From Actinomyces vulturis (lineage in GTDB: Bacteria > Actinomycetota > Actinomycetes > Actinomycetales > Actinomycetaceae), in the NCBI RefSeq assembly GCF_001687305.1, contig NZ_KV700386.1, positions 1 through 64,000 of the forward strand: a stretch of DNA of 64,000 nt, written 5' to 3'. Made by a program: the position numbers and the translations under genes. Positions 49,015 through 57,246 of this stretch are shown one piece after another. The notes under the pieces were generated by a model. It ran no database searches and was not told where the DNA came from. It worked only from the letters and a program-made list of their open reading frames with translations. The number at the start of each line of letters is the position of its first letter. Positions within the stretch are counted from its first letter, which is position 1.

Positions 49015-49968
49015 GTGAGTACTGTAGCCCCGCTTGAAGACAATTCTGAACCTCAAGAGAATCAATCTTTTTGTCACCCAACTGTTGGTGACATTATCGA
49101 GGCGATGGAATCCTTTGCTCCGCCACAATTAGCTGAATCGTGGGATTCTAATGGGTTAATTTGCGGAGAGCGAAGCGCGACCGTTCGCAAGATTATGCTG
49201 GCAGTTGATCCGGTCAATGATGTGGCCGGTGAAGCCGTGGAGTGGGGGGCTGACATGTTGCTCACTCATCATCCGCTGTTCCTTCGTGGAACAAACAGCG
49301 TTTCGTGTGATGACCCCAAGGGCAAAGTGATCCATACGCTGATTCGTTCCGGTGTAGCGCTTTACAATGCGCACACCAATTTAGATAGTGCTCACCATGG
49401 AGTGGCTCAAGCTTTGGCTGACGTGGTCGGGCTGGAGAGCGATGAGCCTCTTGAAGCCAATGATGAGTATGAAAACCTTGGGATTGGGCGTGTCGGCAAA
49501 CTTCGTGAACCAGGAACACTCCGTGAAGTTGGGTGGCGTATCGCCCAGGTGCTTCCTGATTCAGTTCCAGGTCTTCTCATAAGCGGTGACCCAGATGCCG
49601 AAGTGCGTACGATGGCAGTCAGTGGTGGTGCGGGTGACTCACTGCTTGGCGCTGCGCGTGCTAAAGGCGTGGACGCCTTCCTTACCGCTGATCTGCGTCA
49701 TCATCCTGCTGGTGAGCATGCTGAAGGCGGAAAGCCTTTCCTCATCTGTGGAACACATTGGGCCACTGAATGGGTTGGTCTGCCTCCTGTCGCTGACTTC
49801 CTCACTACGTGGGCACAGGACAATGGTTACAGCCTTACCGTTCGTGTTTCTCACCTTGTGACTGATCCCTGGACATTGCGTATCCCCACTGGTCCATTGT
49901 CTGAGGCAGTGACTTATCCCTACCGGGATGAAGAAAGAGAGAGGGAGCGTTTGCACGATACGATGTGA
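49015..49968 (+). CDS. Nif3-like dinuclear metal-centre protein
   Basis: Protein of 317 residues. LLTHHPLFLRG and NAHTNLDSAHHG, and a late CGTHWATEW with the metal-binding His/Glu, match the YbgI/Nif3 (DUF34) family, which has a two-metal site in a toroidal hexamer. Some relatives act as GTP cyclohydrolase-like enzymes; the role is not settled. In Mycobacterium the family member (Rv2230c) also precedes the zinc-ribbon protein gene. GTG 49015 is chosen because no earlier start fits. Confidence 0.9.
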   Translation: MSTVAPLEDNSEPQENQSFCHPTVGDIIEAMESFAPPQLAESWDSNGLICGERSATVRKIMLAVDPVNDVAGEAVEWGADMLLTHHPLFLRGTNSVSCDDPKGKVIHTLIRSGVALYNAHTNLDSAHHGVAQALADVVGLESDEPLEANDEYENLGIGRVGKLREPGTLREVGWRIAQVLPDSVPGLLISGDPDAEVRTMAVSGGAGDSLLGAARAKGVDAFLTADLRHHPAGEHAEGGKPFLICGTHWATEWVGLPPVADFLTTWAQDNGYSLTVRVSHLVTDPWTLRIPTGPLSEAVTYPYRDEERERERLHDTM

Positions 49969-50042
49969 ACAGTGACAGTGCTGGCCCTACGGGAAGCACA
50001 TCAACATTTGCATAGAGCACGGCACAACAAAAGGACATCTTC

Positions 50043-50783
50043 ATGGTGAAAGCCCCCATTGAGCAGCAGCGCAAACTTCTTGAGTTGCAGCGAGTCGATT
50101 CTGCGTTAGCACGTGTGGCCCATGAACGTCGCACCTTGCCGGTGCTAAGTAAAATCGAAGATCTCATTAATTCCTTGGGAGAAAATAAGCGTCGTATGAC
50201 GCTCGCTCGTGCTGCTGTTGATGATGCTCGTCGCGTTGCAACTCGTGCTGATGACGACGTGGCGAAGGTTGTGAATCGTGCTGGCGTGCTTCGTGATCGT
50301 CTTAATGCCGGTGGCATGAGCCCTAAGGACCTTTCCGCGCTTCAGGGCGAAATTGATCAGTTGGGTCGTCGCCAGGGCGTACTGGAAGAAGCCCAGTTAG
50401 AAGCCATGGAGGCAGTGGAGAAGGCTCAGCAAGAGTTCGATGAAGCCGCTGCTCAAGAGCAGAAGATTCGCGAAGAAGGTCGAGAACTGACCGCCAAGCG
50501 CGATGCGGCATTCCAGCGTCTGGACATGGAAGCCACACAGTTACGTGGAGAGCGAGACATGATTGTGGCTCGTCTTGATACCGCTCTCGTGGCTGATTAT
50601 GACGCTGTTCGCGAAGAAACTGGTGGTCTTGGTGTGGTTGCTCTTTACGGACGCCGTATTGAAGATGATCTTATCCCCGTTAGCCCCCAGGAACTGGCCA
50701 GCATTATGGCAGCTGACCAGGATGAAGTGATTCACTCTCAAGAAGCGGAAGTCATCATTGTCCGTATGACTGACGCTGACTGA
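50043..50783 (+). CDS. Coiled-coil protein of zinc-ribbon family, cysteines lost
   Basis: Protein of 246 residues. Residues 5-175 form long coiled-coil helices. The C-terminus aligns with the zinc ribbon of the CT398/Rv2229c-type family (GRRI...LSPQEL-like then DEVIHSQEAEVIIVR), but the four cysteines normally found there are absent, giving GRRIEDD and IHSQEAE. It follows the Nif3-like gene, as in Mycobacterium. Function of the family is unknown. A good ribosome-binding site (AAAGGA) precedes the ATG. Confidence 0.85.
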   Translation: MVKAPIEQQRKLLELQRVDSALARVAHERRTLPVLSKIEDLINSLGENKRRMTLARAAVDDARRVATRADDDVAKVVNRAGVLRDRLNAGGMSPKDLSALQGEIDQLGRRQGVLEEAQLEAMEAVEKAQQEFDEAAAQEQKIREEGRELTAKRDAAFQRLDMEATQLRGERDMIVARLDTALVADYDAVREETGGLGVVALYGRRIEDDLIPVSPQELASIMAADQDEVIHSQEAEVIIVRMTDAD

Positions 50784-50796
50784 CAAACGTTAATTC

Positions 50797-50845
50797 AGGA
50801 CGATGTGTGGGGGCCACTGGAACGGTGGCCCCCACACATCGTCCT
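50797..50845. terminator. Bidirectional hairpin between convergent genes
   Basis: A perfect 21-bp stem (50797-50817 and 50825-50845) with a 7-nt loop lies between the zinc-ribbon-like gene and yaaA, reaching to 1 nt from the yaaA stop codon. Confidence 0.8.
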
Positions 50846-50846
50846 G

Positions 50847-51677
50847 TTACAAGGATTCAGCATCAAGAATGAGCGTGGCAGATCCAGCCTTTTGTCCACG
50901 AGTACTCTGCTTGGGAGCAATGAATTCAATGTCCTGGACACCCTTCATGCCGGCGGCCACCTCAAGGACACTCTCGGTGCTGGCACAGGCATCCAATGTG
51001 CCAGATTCTCTGGCGCGAAGGACCTCAGCGGTGAGCAAACCGCGATAGTGCTTGGCCCAATGAGAAACCGTTTGAAGTTTGCCCGTTGCAGGATTGAGCT
51101 TCTTCGCTCCCACGGTGATGAGATCGGCCTCTGTTGAGGTTCCTGGCCATGGCTTACGGTATGGCGCTGATCGGCAATCGAGAATGCACTGTGTGCCAGT
51201 CGATTCGACATAGGAATCGAGAACTTTCGGTAAGTGTTGCGACCAGAGCCCTGCCACGGTTCCAAGAGCCGGCAGTGAGACGGTCATGGATAGCCGGTGA
51301 TTGGGAATCACGTCGTTGGAGCGCAGTACTCCCCACAGGCCCGAGAAAATCAGCAGATGCTGACTGGCAAGTTCATGCCAACGATCTGACTGATGGCGTT
51401 GATCTAAGGCATCGAATAAGACGCCCGTAAAAATTTCCAGAGCAGGTGCGCATGGCGACGTTGAGAGTCGAGTGTTGTGGGCGGCGTCGTCAATTGAGGA
51501 CGGACCCAGCCCCAGGATATCGGCGCACTCATCAGAAGAACTGACCGCAGAGAGTTCCTCCATCAGTGCTGAGCGTGGCTCGGAGAGCACGTCAGCGCCA
51601 AATAAACTCGAGAGATCAAGACGAGGGCCCTGATCGGGCGTGGTTTTACCTTCTGAGGGAGGCAGGGCAATCAACAT
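50847..51677 (-). CDS. yaaA: YaaA-family peroxide-stress protein
   Basis: Protein of 276 residues beginning LIALPPSEGKT, the family start. In E. coli YaaA lowers free iron during peroxide stress and binds DNA. The later SAPYRKPWPG and HYRGLLTAEVLRARE segments are family-like. ATG 51677 gives the family N-terminus and has TACGAT 7 nt upstream; ATG 51686 is an alternative. Confidence 0.88.
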   Translation of the reverse strand: MLIALPPSEGKTTPDQGPRLDLSSLFGADVLSEPRSALMEELSAVSSSDECADILGLGPSSIDDAAHNTRLSTSPCAPALEIFTGVLFDALDQRHQSDRWHELASQHLLIFSGLWGVLRSNDVIPNHRLSMTVSLPALGTVAGLWSQHLPKVLDSYVESTGTQCILDCRSAPYRKPWPGTSTEADLITVGAKKLNPATGKLQTVSHWAKHYRGLLTAEVLRARESGTLDACASTESVLEVAAGMKGVQDIEFIAPKQSTRGQKAGSATLILDAESL

Positions 51678-51690
51678 AAGGACCATCGTA
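51678..51690 (-). promoter_or_regulatory. -10 box for probably leaderless yaaA
   Basis: TACGAT on the minus strand (51685-51690) ends 7 nt before the ATG. Confidence 0.5.
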
Positions 51691-51775
51691 TAGAAGAGCC
51701 TGCCGGCCACCTAGGGGAGTTGTGCTGATCTGCAATGAGGCGAGGGCGTGACGCTGTGGCATACTTGAGCCGCAA

Positions 51776-52147
51776 GACGAGATGGTCGGGCGGCCGCGGT
51801 ACAACGCTTGCGTTGATCGAGGAACGTCCGGGCTCCGTAGAGCAGGGCGGTGGCTAACAGCCACCCGGGGTGACCCGCGGGACAGTGCCACAGAAAACAA
51901 ACTGCCAAGTTCGCTTGGTGAGGGTGAAAAGGTGGGGTAAGAGCCCACCAGCGTGCCAGGTGACTGGTGCGGCTAGGTAAACCCCGTCCGGAGCAAGACC
52001 GCATAGTGCGCATTTGAAGGCTGCTCGCTTGAGCGCACGGGTAGGTCGCGTGAGACCAACGGCAACGTTGGCCCAAGATGGATGGTCGCCGCCACCACAC
52101 GGGAAACTGTGGGTGGTAACAGAACCCGGCGTATAGATCATCTCGTC
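51776..52147 (+). ncRNA. rnpB: RNase P RNA, bacterial class A
   Basis: The helix P1 ends pair: GACGAGATGGTC (51776-51787) with GATCATCTCGTC (52136-52147). Conserved core strings GAGGAACGTCCGGGCTCC near the 5' end and AGAACCCGGCGTATAGA near the 3' end are present. It is the catalytic RNA that trims tRNA 5' ends. CATACT at 51760-51765 may be its -10 box. Ends are accurate to a few bases. Confidence 0.95.
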
Positions 52148-52160
52148 CTCGCACAAAAAC

Positions 52161-52200
52161 GTTGTGGGCCCCGAGCATTCGCTCGGGGCCCACAACTCTT
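52161..52200 (+). terminator. Terminator after rnpB
   Basis: A perfect 16-bp stem (52161-52176 and 52181-52196) with a 4-nt loop is followed by TCTTGTT. The minus-strand gene ends at 52219, so it may serve both directions. Confidence 0.85.
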
Positions 52201-52218
52201 GTTCAGTACGAGTCAGGC

Positions 52219-53589
52219 TCACTTGGCCTGCATGTACATCTCATCGCCAGAGAAGTCATAGTTCACCGCGAAGATACCGCTGTTCACGTCCGCTTTGGGG
52301 ATTAGGAAAGTGAAGTATCCGGTGACAGTGCCACCATCACGAGGCATATCCATCATGCGGAAATCATCATCAGCAATAGATGTTTTGGCTGAGAAAGTGC
52401 TTCCGTCCTTAACGTAATCGATAGAGATATCGAAAGAATTCATCTGGCCTTTGCCATGGTAGGTTACCGTGACGGGAAGACGAATGTAGACCGAATCTGC
52501 AGGAGGCGCTTCGTAAAAGAAGTCTTCAGCAGCTTGAACATCAGCATCTGCATCCCAGTTAACTTTCCCGAAAGAGATCTCGACGTGAGCATCGGGATCA
52601 GAGGAGTACTTGCTGGCGTACATGGTGAGGAATTGAGTCTCAGGATCACCAGGGTTGTTCATGGAGCGACCAACATCGCTACCGTCGCTCTTGGAGGAAT
52701 CATCCTTCTTGCCAGAGTCTGCAGGAGTAGGTTTGCTGCCGGAATCGCCCTTGGTGGACTCATCCTTCTTAGACTCATCTTTCTTGGAATCGTCCTTCTT
52801 GGACTCATCCTTCTTGTCAGAGTTGGCGGCTTTGGTGGCTGCAGGAGCCGGCTTGGCTTCCTTATCGTTGCCGCCGCTGAAGATCAGAGCGCCAACGCCA
52901 ACGAGGCAGAGAACGACAACAGCGGCAATTGCGACCCAGAACCAAGGCTTCTTGGTGATGGGGGTGTTGCCACCCTGAGGACCGTTGGGGCCATTGACAT
53001 CCACAGGCTGCCAAGCGCCACTCTGAGGAGCAGATGCTGCTGCAGGGGGGTATGAGCCGGGAGCCTGTCCCTGGAAGGGAGTGGGAGCCTGAGGGTAGTT
53101 GTAGGGAGCAGCGCCAGGTGCAGAAGCAGCCATTGGTGCGGCGCCAGGAGCGGAACCAGCCATGGGAACAGCACCGGGTGCAGAGGCAGCCATGGGTGCG
53201 CCACCGGGGGCGGAGCCGGCCATGGGAACAGCGCCAGGTGCTGAGGCAGCCATGGGTGCGCCCATCACGGCGGTGGGAGCAGTACCTGCAGCAGAGGAAG
53301 CCATAGGAGCCGACTGAGGAACAGGATTAATCGGTGCAGGCTCAGCGCTGGGGGCGGAGGCGGATGCACCTGTCGGGTTAGCAACGCTGCCAGCGGAAGA
53401 AATGGCCTGGGTGGGTGCCCAAGCGGGATCCTGAGCGGAACCAGCAGAAGTGGGGACCGAATCCTCGACCCACAGTTCCCATCCTTCAGGCGCGGGCCCC
53501 CAAGCGGGATCGGGCTGCCAGCCAGCGGGAGGTACGAAGCCCTCAGGGGGTGCCGGCCAGTTCGGCGGTGGGTTGAAACGCAGAGCCAT
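52219..53589 (-). CDS. Single-pass membrane protein with Pro/Ala repeats and Lys/Asp linker
   Basis: Protein of 456 residues from ATG 53589 (GGAGG 5 nt upstream). Residues 1-41 hold PPNWPAPPEGFVPPAGWQPDP-like tryptophan/proline motifs seen in actinobacterial membrane proteins. Residues 111-160 are five 10-residue repeats of the APMAASAPGA type. One membrane helix spans about 215-237. A Lys/Asp/Ser-rich linker (250-305) then leads to an extracytoplasmic domain of about 150 residues resembling DUF4352-type beta domains. Function unknown; possible cell-surface sensor or structural protein. Confidence 0.75.
   Translation of the reverse strand: MALRFNPPPNWPAPPEGFVPPAGWQPDPAWGPAPEGWELWVEDSVPTSAGSAQDPAWAPTQAISSAGSVANPTGASASAPSAEPAPINPVPQSAPMASSAAGTAPTAVMGAPMAASAPGAVPMAGSAPGGAPMAASAPGAVPMAGSAPGAAPMAASAPGAAPYNYPQAPTPFQGQAPGSYPPAAASAPQSGAWQPVDVNGPNGPQGGNTPITKKPWFWVAIAAVVVLCLVGVGALIFSGGNDKEAKPAPAATKAANSDKKDESKKDDSKKDESKKDESTKGDSGSKPTPADSGKKDDSSKSDGSDVGRSMNNPGDPETQFLTMYASKYSSDPDAHVEISFGKVNWDADADVQAAEDFFYEAPPADSVYIRLPVTVTYHGKGQMNSFDISIDYVKDGSTFSAKTSIADDDFRMMDMPRDGGTVTGYFTFLIPKADVNSGIFAVNYDFSGDEMYMQAK
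53110..53259 (-). repeat. Five 30-bp tandem repeats in the membrane-protein gene
   Basis: In-frame repeats encode APMAASAPGA and VPMAGSAPGA in alternation, giving a 60-bp higher-order unit. A site of likely length variation. Confidence 0.85.
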
Positions 53590-53821
53590 GGAGACCTCCA
53601 GGACGGGGACGAGAATGGGGTCGAATAAAGTCGGATAGAACCGTACAGGGTAAATGTACACGGTTTTTTTGCTTCATCCGGCAGTATATCGCGAGAATTA
53701 GCCAAAAATCGCCCTCGAGTAAGGGGAGAGTTCCCCATCGTTTTAGCGAGTGAAAAGATGCAAAACGTGAGACGAGGTACACGATTATTCGTGAGGATCA
53801 CCGATCAGAACCAGTGAAGTT

Positions 53822-53869
53822 TGTTGTGCAACAGACATAAAAAGTCAATTAATTCTGCTGCGCAACGGA
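53822..53869. promoter_or_regulatory. Two direct copies of TGYTGYGCAACRGA
   Basis: TGTTGTGCAACAGA (53822-53835) and TGCTGCGCAACGGA (53856-53869) are 34 bp apart, close to three helical turns. The first has 5-bp inverted arms (TGTTG/CAACA). They lie in the minus-strand gap upstream of the repeat-rich membrane protein and may bind a regulator. A hairpin with a T-run also sits at 53639-53670. Confidence 0.4.
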
Positions 53870-53882
53870 TACAAATAATCGC

Positions 53883-54761
53883 TCAGGGGAGAGTAAGGAT
53901 CTCCGGACCATCTGCGGTAATCGCGATAGTGTGCTCAAACTGAGCGGTACGCGAGCGATCAGCAGTGACAACAGTCCAGCCATCATCCCACTGCTGCCAA
54001 TCAATTCCACCGAGCGTCAGCATAGGTTCAACAGTAAACACCATGCCCTCTTCGATAATGTCATTGTGATCCGGGGCAGAATCGTAATGAGGGATGATTA
54101 GACCAGAGTGGAATGCTTCGCCTACGCCGTGGCCGGTGTAATCGCGGATTACACCGTAGTCAAAACGCTTGGCATAGCGCTCAATGACTCGACCAATCAC
54201 GTTGACTTCACGGCCAGGCTTGGCAGCTTTGATGCCGCGCATCATAGCCTCATGGGTGCGCTCAATGAGTAGGCGGGATTCTTCATCAACGTCACCTACC
54301 GTATAGGTGGCATTGGTATCTCCATGAACGCCACCGATGTAGGCGGTGATATCGATATTGATGATGTCACCATCATTGAGGACGGTGGAGTCAGGAATGC
54401 CGTGGCAAATGACCTCATTGATGGAGGTGCAAATGGACTTGGGGAATCCCATATAGCCAAGGCATGAAGGATAAGCGCCATGGTCGCACAAGAACTCATG
54501 AGCGAGTTTATCCAACTCATCTGTAGTGACACCGGGCGCAACAGCCTCACCGGTTAACTTCAATGCCTGAGCAGCCAATTTACTGGCGCGGGCAATACGG
54601 TCAAGTGTCTCCGCATCTTTGACCTCAGAGGCGGTCACGTGCTCGGGGCCATCATGGAACATGTATTCAGGACGCTCAATGGGCTGAGGAACACTCAGCA
54701 TGGGGCTTACAGTTCCAGGGGTTAGTGTTCCGCGGGGTGCACGATCAGCAAGTGAAGTCAT
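53883..54761 (-). CDS. map: Methionine aminopeptidase, type I
   Basis: Protein of 292 residues from ATG 54761. The metal ligands are seen in [20 protein letters not shown] (two Asp), [11 protein letters not shown] (His), VFTVEPML (Glu) and QFEHTIAI (Glu). An N-terminal extension of about 40 residues with an SH3-binding-like proline stretch is common in actinobacteria. It removes the initiator Met. Confidence 0.95.
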   Translation of the reverse strand: MTSLADRAPRGTLTPGTVSPMLSVPQPIERPEYMFHDGPEHVTASEVKDAETLDRIARASKLAAQALKLTGEAVAPGVTTDELDKLAHEFLCDHGAYPSCLGYMGFPKSICTSINEVICHGIPDSTVLNDGDIINIDITAYIGGVHGDTNATYTVGDVDEESRLLIERTHEAMMRGIKAAKPGREVNVIGRVIERYAKRFDYGVIRDYTGHGVGEAFHSGLIIPHYDSAPDHNDIIEEGMVFTVEPMLTLGGIDWQQWDDGWTVVTADRSRTAQFEHTIAITADGPEILTLP

Positions 54762-54773
54762 ACCCCAAGCATA
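54762..54773 (-). promoter_or_regulatory. -10 box for probably leaderless map
   Basis: TATGCT on the minus strand (54768-54773) ends 6 nt before the ATG. Confidence 0.5.
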
Positions 54774-54840
54774 GGACGGCCTGCAGGGCAGATGCATAGC
54801 CCCTTGTGCTAAGTCATCTTTGCCTGTGAGGAAATCATCC

Positions 54841-55761
54841 TTATTGATCGAACCAGTGTTCAGCAGCGGGAAATGCTCCAGTTTTCACGGCATGGGCATA
54901 ACTGTGAACAGCCTGAGATAAGGCCTGGCCCACTTGGCCGAACTGATGAGCGAAGCGTGGAGACCACGACGTCATCCCTGCCATATCCGTCCATACCAGG
55001 ACCTGACCATCACAGCGCGCACCAGCACCAATACCGATGGTGGGAATATCAAGTTCATCAGTGATCTGAGCAGCTACGGGCTCGGGAACCATCTCAAGCA
55101 CCAAAGCAACAGCGCCAGCATTCGCCAAGGCGTGAGCATCACGAACGAGTGCCTGAGCAGCATTGCCACGTCCCTGGACTCGGAAACCACCAAGCATGTT
55201 GACTGACTGCGGAGTGAAACCAAGGTGGCCCACTACAGGAATGCCCGCCTCCGTGAGTGCACGGACAGCAGCCTCGCGAGGCTGACCACCCTCCAACTTC
55301 ACGCCATGAGCCCCGACTTTCATCAAGCGCACTGCGCTAGCAAGTGCCTGCTCCGGGCCTGCTTCATAGGAGCCGAACGGCAGGTCAGCCACCACGAATG
55401 CGCGTTTGACGGAACGAGCCACGCTCCGCGTTGCCACAATCATCTCATCGAGTTCAACGGGAAGAGTAGAGGAGTGACCAAGGACGACGTTGCCGATGGA
55501 ATCACCCACCAGGAGCATATCCATGCCCGCCTGATCGAAAATTGCGGCGGTAATCGCGTCATAGGAAGTGAGCATGGTGATCTTCTCGCCGGCTTCCTTG
55601 GCCTGAGCCAAATGATGCACACGAACGGGCTTGCCCGGGCCGGGAAGGACACTGGCCATGACAGGTGAGAATACGGCGTCGTTAACTGGAGCAACACCCT
55701 GGTCGCTGGCAGGTGCGGGGTAAGAAGCAGTAGGCAATGCGCTGGAAGCAGAATCACTCAT
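54841..55761 (-). CDS. panB: 3-methyl-2-oxobutanoate hydroxymethyltransferase
   Basis: Protein of 306 residues from ATG 55761. [13 protein letters not shown] with the metal-binding Asp, VKLEGG and [17 protein letters not shown] match PanB, which makes ketopantoate for pantothenate and CoA synthesis. About 40 N-terminal residues precede the domain. panC is not adjacent. Confidence 0.95.
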   Translation of the reverse strand: MSDSASSALPTASYPAPASDQGVAPVNDAVFSPVMASVLPGPGKPVRVHHLAQAKEAGEKITMLTSYDAITAAIFDQAGMDMLLVGDSIGNVVLGHSSTLPVELDEMIVATRSVARSVKRAFVVADLPFGSYEAGPEQALASAVRLMKVGAHGVKLEGGQPREAAVRALTEAGIPVVGHLGFTPQSVNMLGGFRVQGRGNAAQALVRDAHALANAGAVALVLEMVPEPVAAQITDELDIPTIGIGAGARCDGQVLVWTDMAGMTSWSPRFAHQFGQVGQALSQAVHSYAHAVKTGAFPAAEHWFDQ

Positions 55762-55774
55762 GGCATCAAGCCTA
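55762..55774 (-). promoter_or_regulatory. -10 box for probably leaderless panB
   Basis: TAGGCT on the minus strand (55769-55774) ends 7 nt before the ATG. Confidence 0.5.
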
Positions 55775-55911
55775 CTGCTTAGTGAGCAACACGCATATTG
55801 GCTGCAACGTGAGGCACAATAGGACACAGGGTGATCACCGCCCCGCTGCCATCGCCTGATTCGGTGCATGGAACAGGGAGGCCCAATACGCCATCAAGGA
55901 GTAGAACCGCT

Positions 55912-57243
55912 ATGGATAAACAGCAGGAATATGTGCTCCGCGCCATTGAAGAGCGCGACATTCGCTTCGTCCGCCTGTGGTTTACCGATGTGCGCGGTCA
56001 ACTCAAGAGCGTGGCCATCGCCCCGGCAGAAGTTGAGGGTGCATTCGACGAAGGCATCGGATTCGATGGGTCCAGTGTTGAGGGCCTGACCCGCGTCTAC
56101 GAATCTGACATGCTCTTGGCCCCCGATCCAGCCAGTTTCCAAATGCTTCCCTGGCGGGCCGGCTCTAATGGCGTGGCCCGCATGTTCTGTGACGTACTTA
56201 CTCCTGATGGTCAGCCTGCACGCACCGATCCACGCGCTGTTCTTGAACGGCAGTTGGCGCGCGCCGCAGACGCAGGCTTCACCTGCTACGTCCATCCTGA
56301 AATCGAGTTCTATCTCGTCAAGAAGGATGAGAACGGTATGATCGCTCCCACTGATCACGCGGGCTACTTTGACCACGTGGCCGGCGGTACGGCTCATGAT
56401 TTCCGACGCCGCGCCATCACCATGCTGGAAAATATGGGCATCTCTGTGGAGTTTTCTCATCACGAAGGCGGCGCCGGCCAAAACGAAATTGATCTGCGAT
56501 TCGCCGATGCCCTGTCCATGGCCGATAACATCCAGACTTTCAAAGCCGTCATCGAAGAAGTTGCTATCCAAGAAGGCTGCATCGCCACTTTCATGCCCAA
56601 GCCCTTTGTAGAACAACCCGGCAGCGGCATGCACACCCACTTCTCTCTCTTCGAGGGTGAACGCAATGTCTTCTATGACCCTGCTGGTCAGTATCAACTC
56701 TCGGCTACCGGGCGTTCTTTTATCGCTGGTATTTTGCGCCACGCCCAGGAAATCACCGCGGTGACTAACCAGCATGTGAACTCCTACAAACGTTTGTGGG
56801 GCGGGGGAGAAGCCCCCTCCTACGTATGCTGGGGACATAACAACCGCTCTGCTCTAGTGCGCGTGCCCATGCACAAGCCTGGCAAAGCACAGTCCGTTCG
56901 CGTGGAGTACCGATCCCTGGATTCTGCGGCCAACCCCTACCTCGCATTCGCCGTCATCTTGGCAGCGGGTTTGAAGGGGATTGAAGAAGGCTATGATCTT
57001 CCGGCCGAAGCAGAAGATGATGTGTGGGCATTGAGCCCGCTTGAACGTGAAGCCCTTGGCATTGAAGCACTTCCCACCTCGCTGAAGAGTGCTGTGGCTG
57101 CCATGCGCGATTCCGAACTTGTTGCTCAAACGCTCGGTGAAGATGCTTTCGCATACTTCCTGCGTGACAAGGAACAGGAATGGCGCGCCTACGACGCTCA
57201 GGTCACTCAGTACGAAATCAGTCAGTTTTTCCCTAAGGACTGA
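55912..57243 (+). CDS. glnA2: Glutamine synthetase, GlnA2 type
   Basis: Protein of 443 residues. GFDGSSVEG and the later HPEIEFYL, GAGQNEIDLRF and NRSALVRVP segments give the type I fold, and the absence of the long insert and presence of PAEAEDDVW match GlnA2 (Rv2222c). It is directly followed by glnE, 3 nt apart. In Streptomyces GlnA2 relatives can act on polyamines instead, so the substrate is open. AAGGAG lies 10 nt upstream of the ATG. Confidence 0.9.
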   Translation: MDKQQEYVLRAIEERDIRFVRLWFTDVRGQLKSVAIAPAEVEGAFDEGIGFDGSSVEGLTRVYESDMLLAPDPASFQMLPWRAGSNGVARMFCDVLTPDGQPARTDPRAVLERQLARAADAGFTCYVHPEIEFYLVKKDENGMIAPTDHAGYFDHVAGGTAHDFRRRAITMLENMGISVEFSHHEGGAGQNEIDLRFADALSMADNIQTFKAVIEEVAIQEGCIATFMPKPFVEQPGSGMHTHFSLFEGERNVFYDPAGQYQLSATGRSFIAGILRHAQEITAVTNQHVNSYKRLWGGGEAPSYVCWGHNNRSALVRVPMHKPGKAQSVRVEYRSLDSAANPYLAFAVILAAGLKGIEEGYDLPAEAEDDVWALSPLEREALGIEALPTSLKSAVAAMRDSELVAQTLGEDAFAYFLRDKEQEWRAYDAQVTQYEISQFFPKD

Positions 57244-57246
57244 GTT

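Noticed and set aside
53110-53259. Regular 30-bp repeats as a possible CRISPR array
   Set aside because: There are no unique spacers; the copies are contiguous, in frame and encode a Pro/Ala repeat.
55894-56838. 314-codon open frame on the minus strand
   Set aside because: It is antisense to glnA2 and arises from that gene's codon bias.
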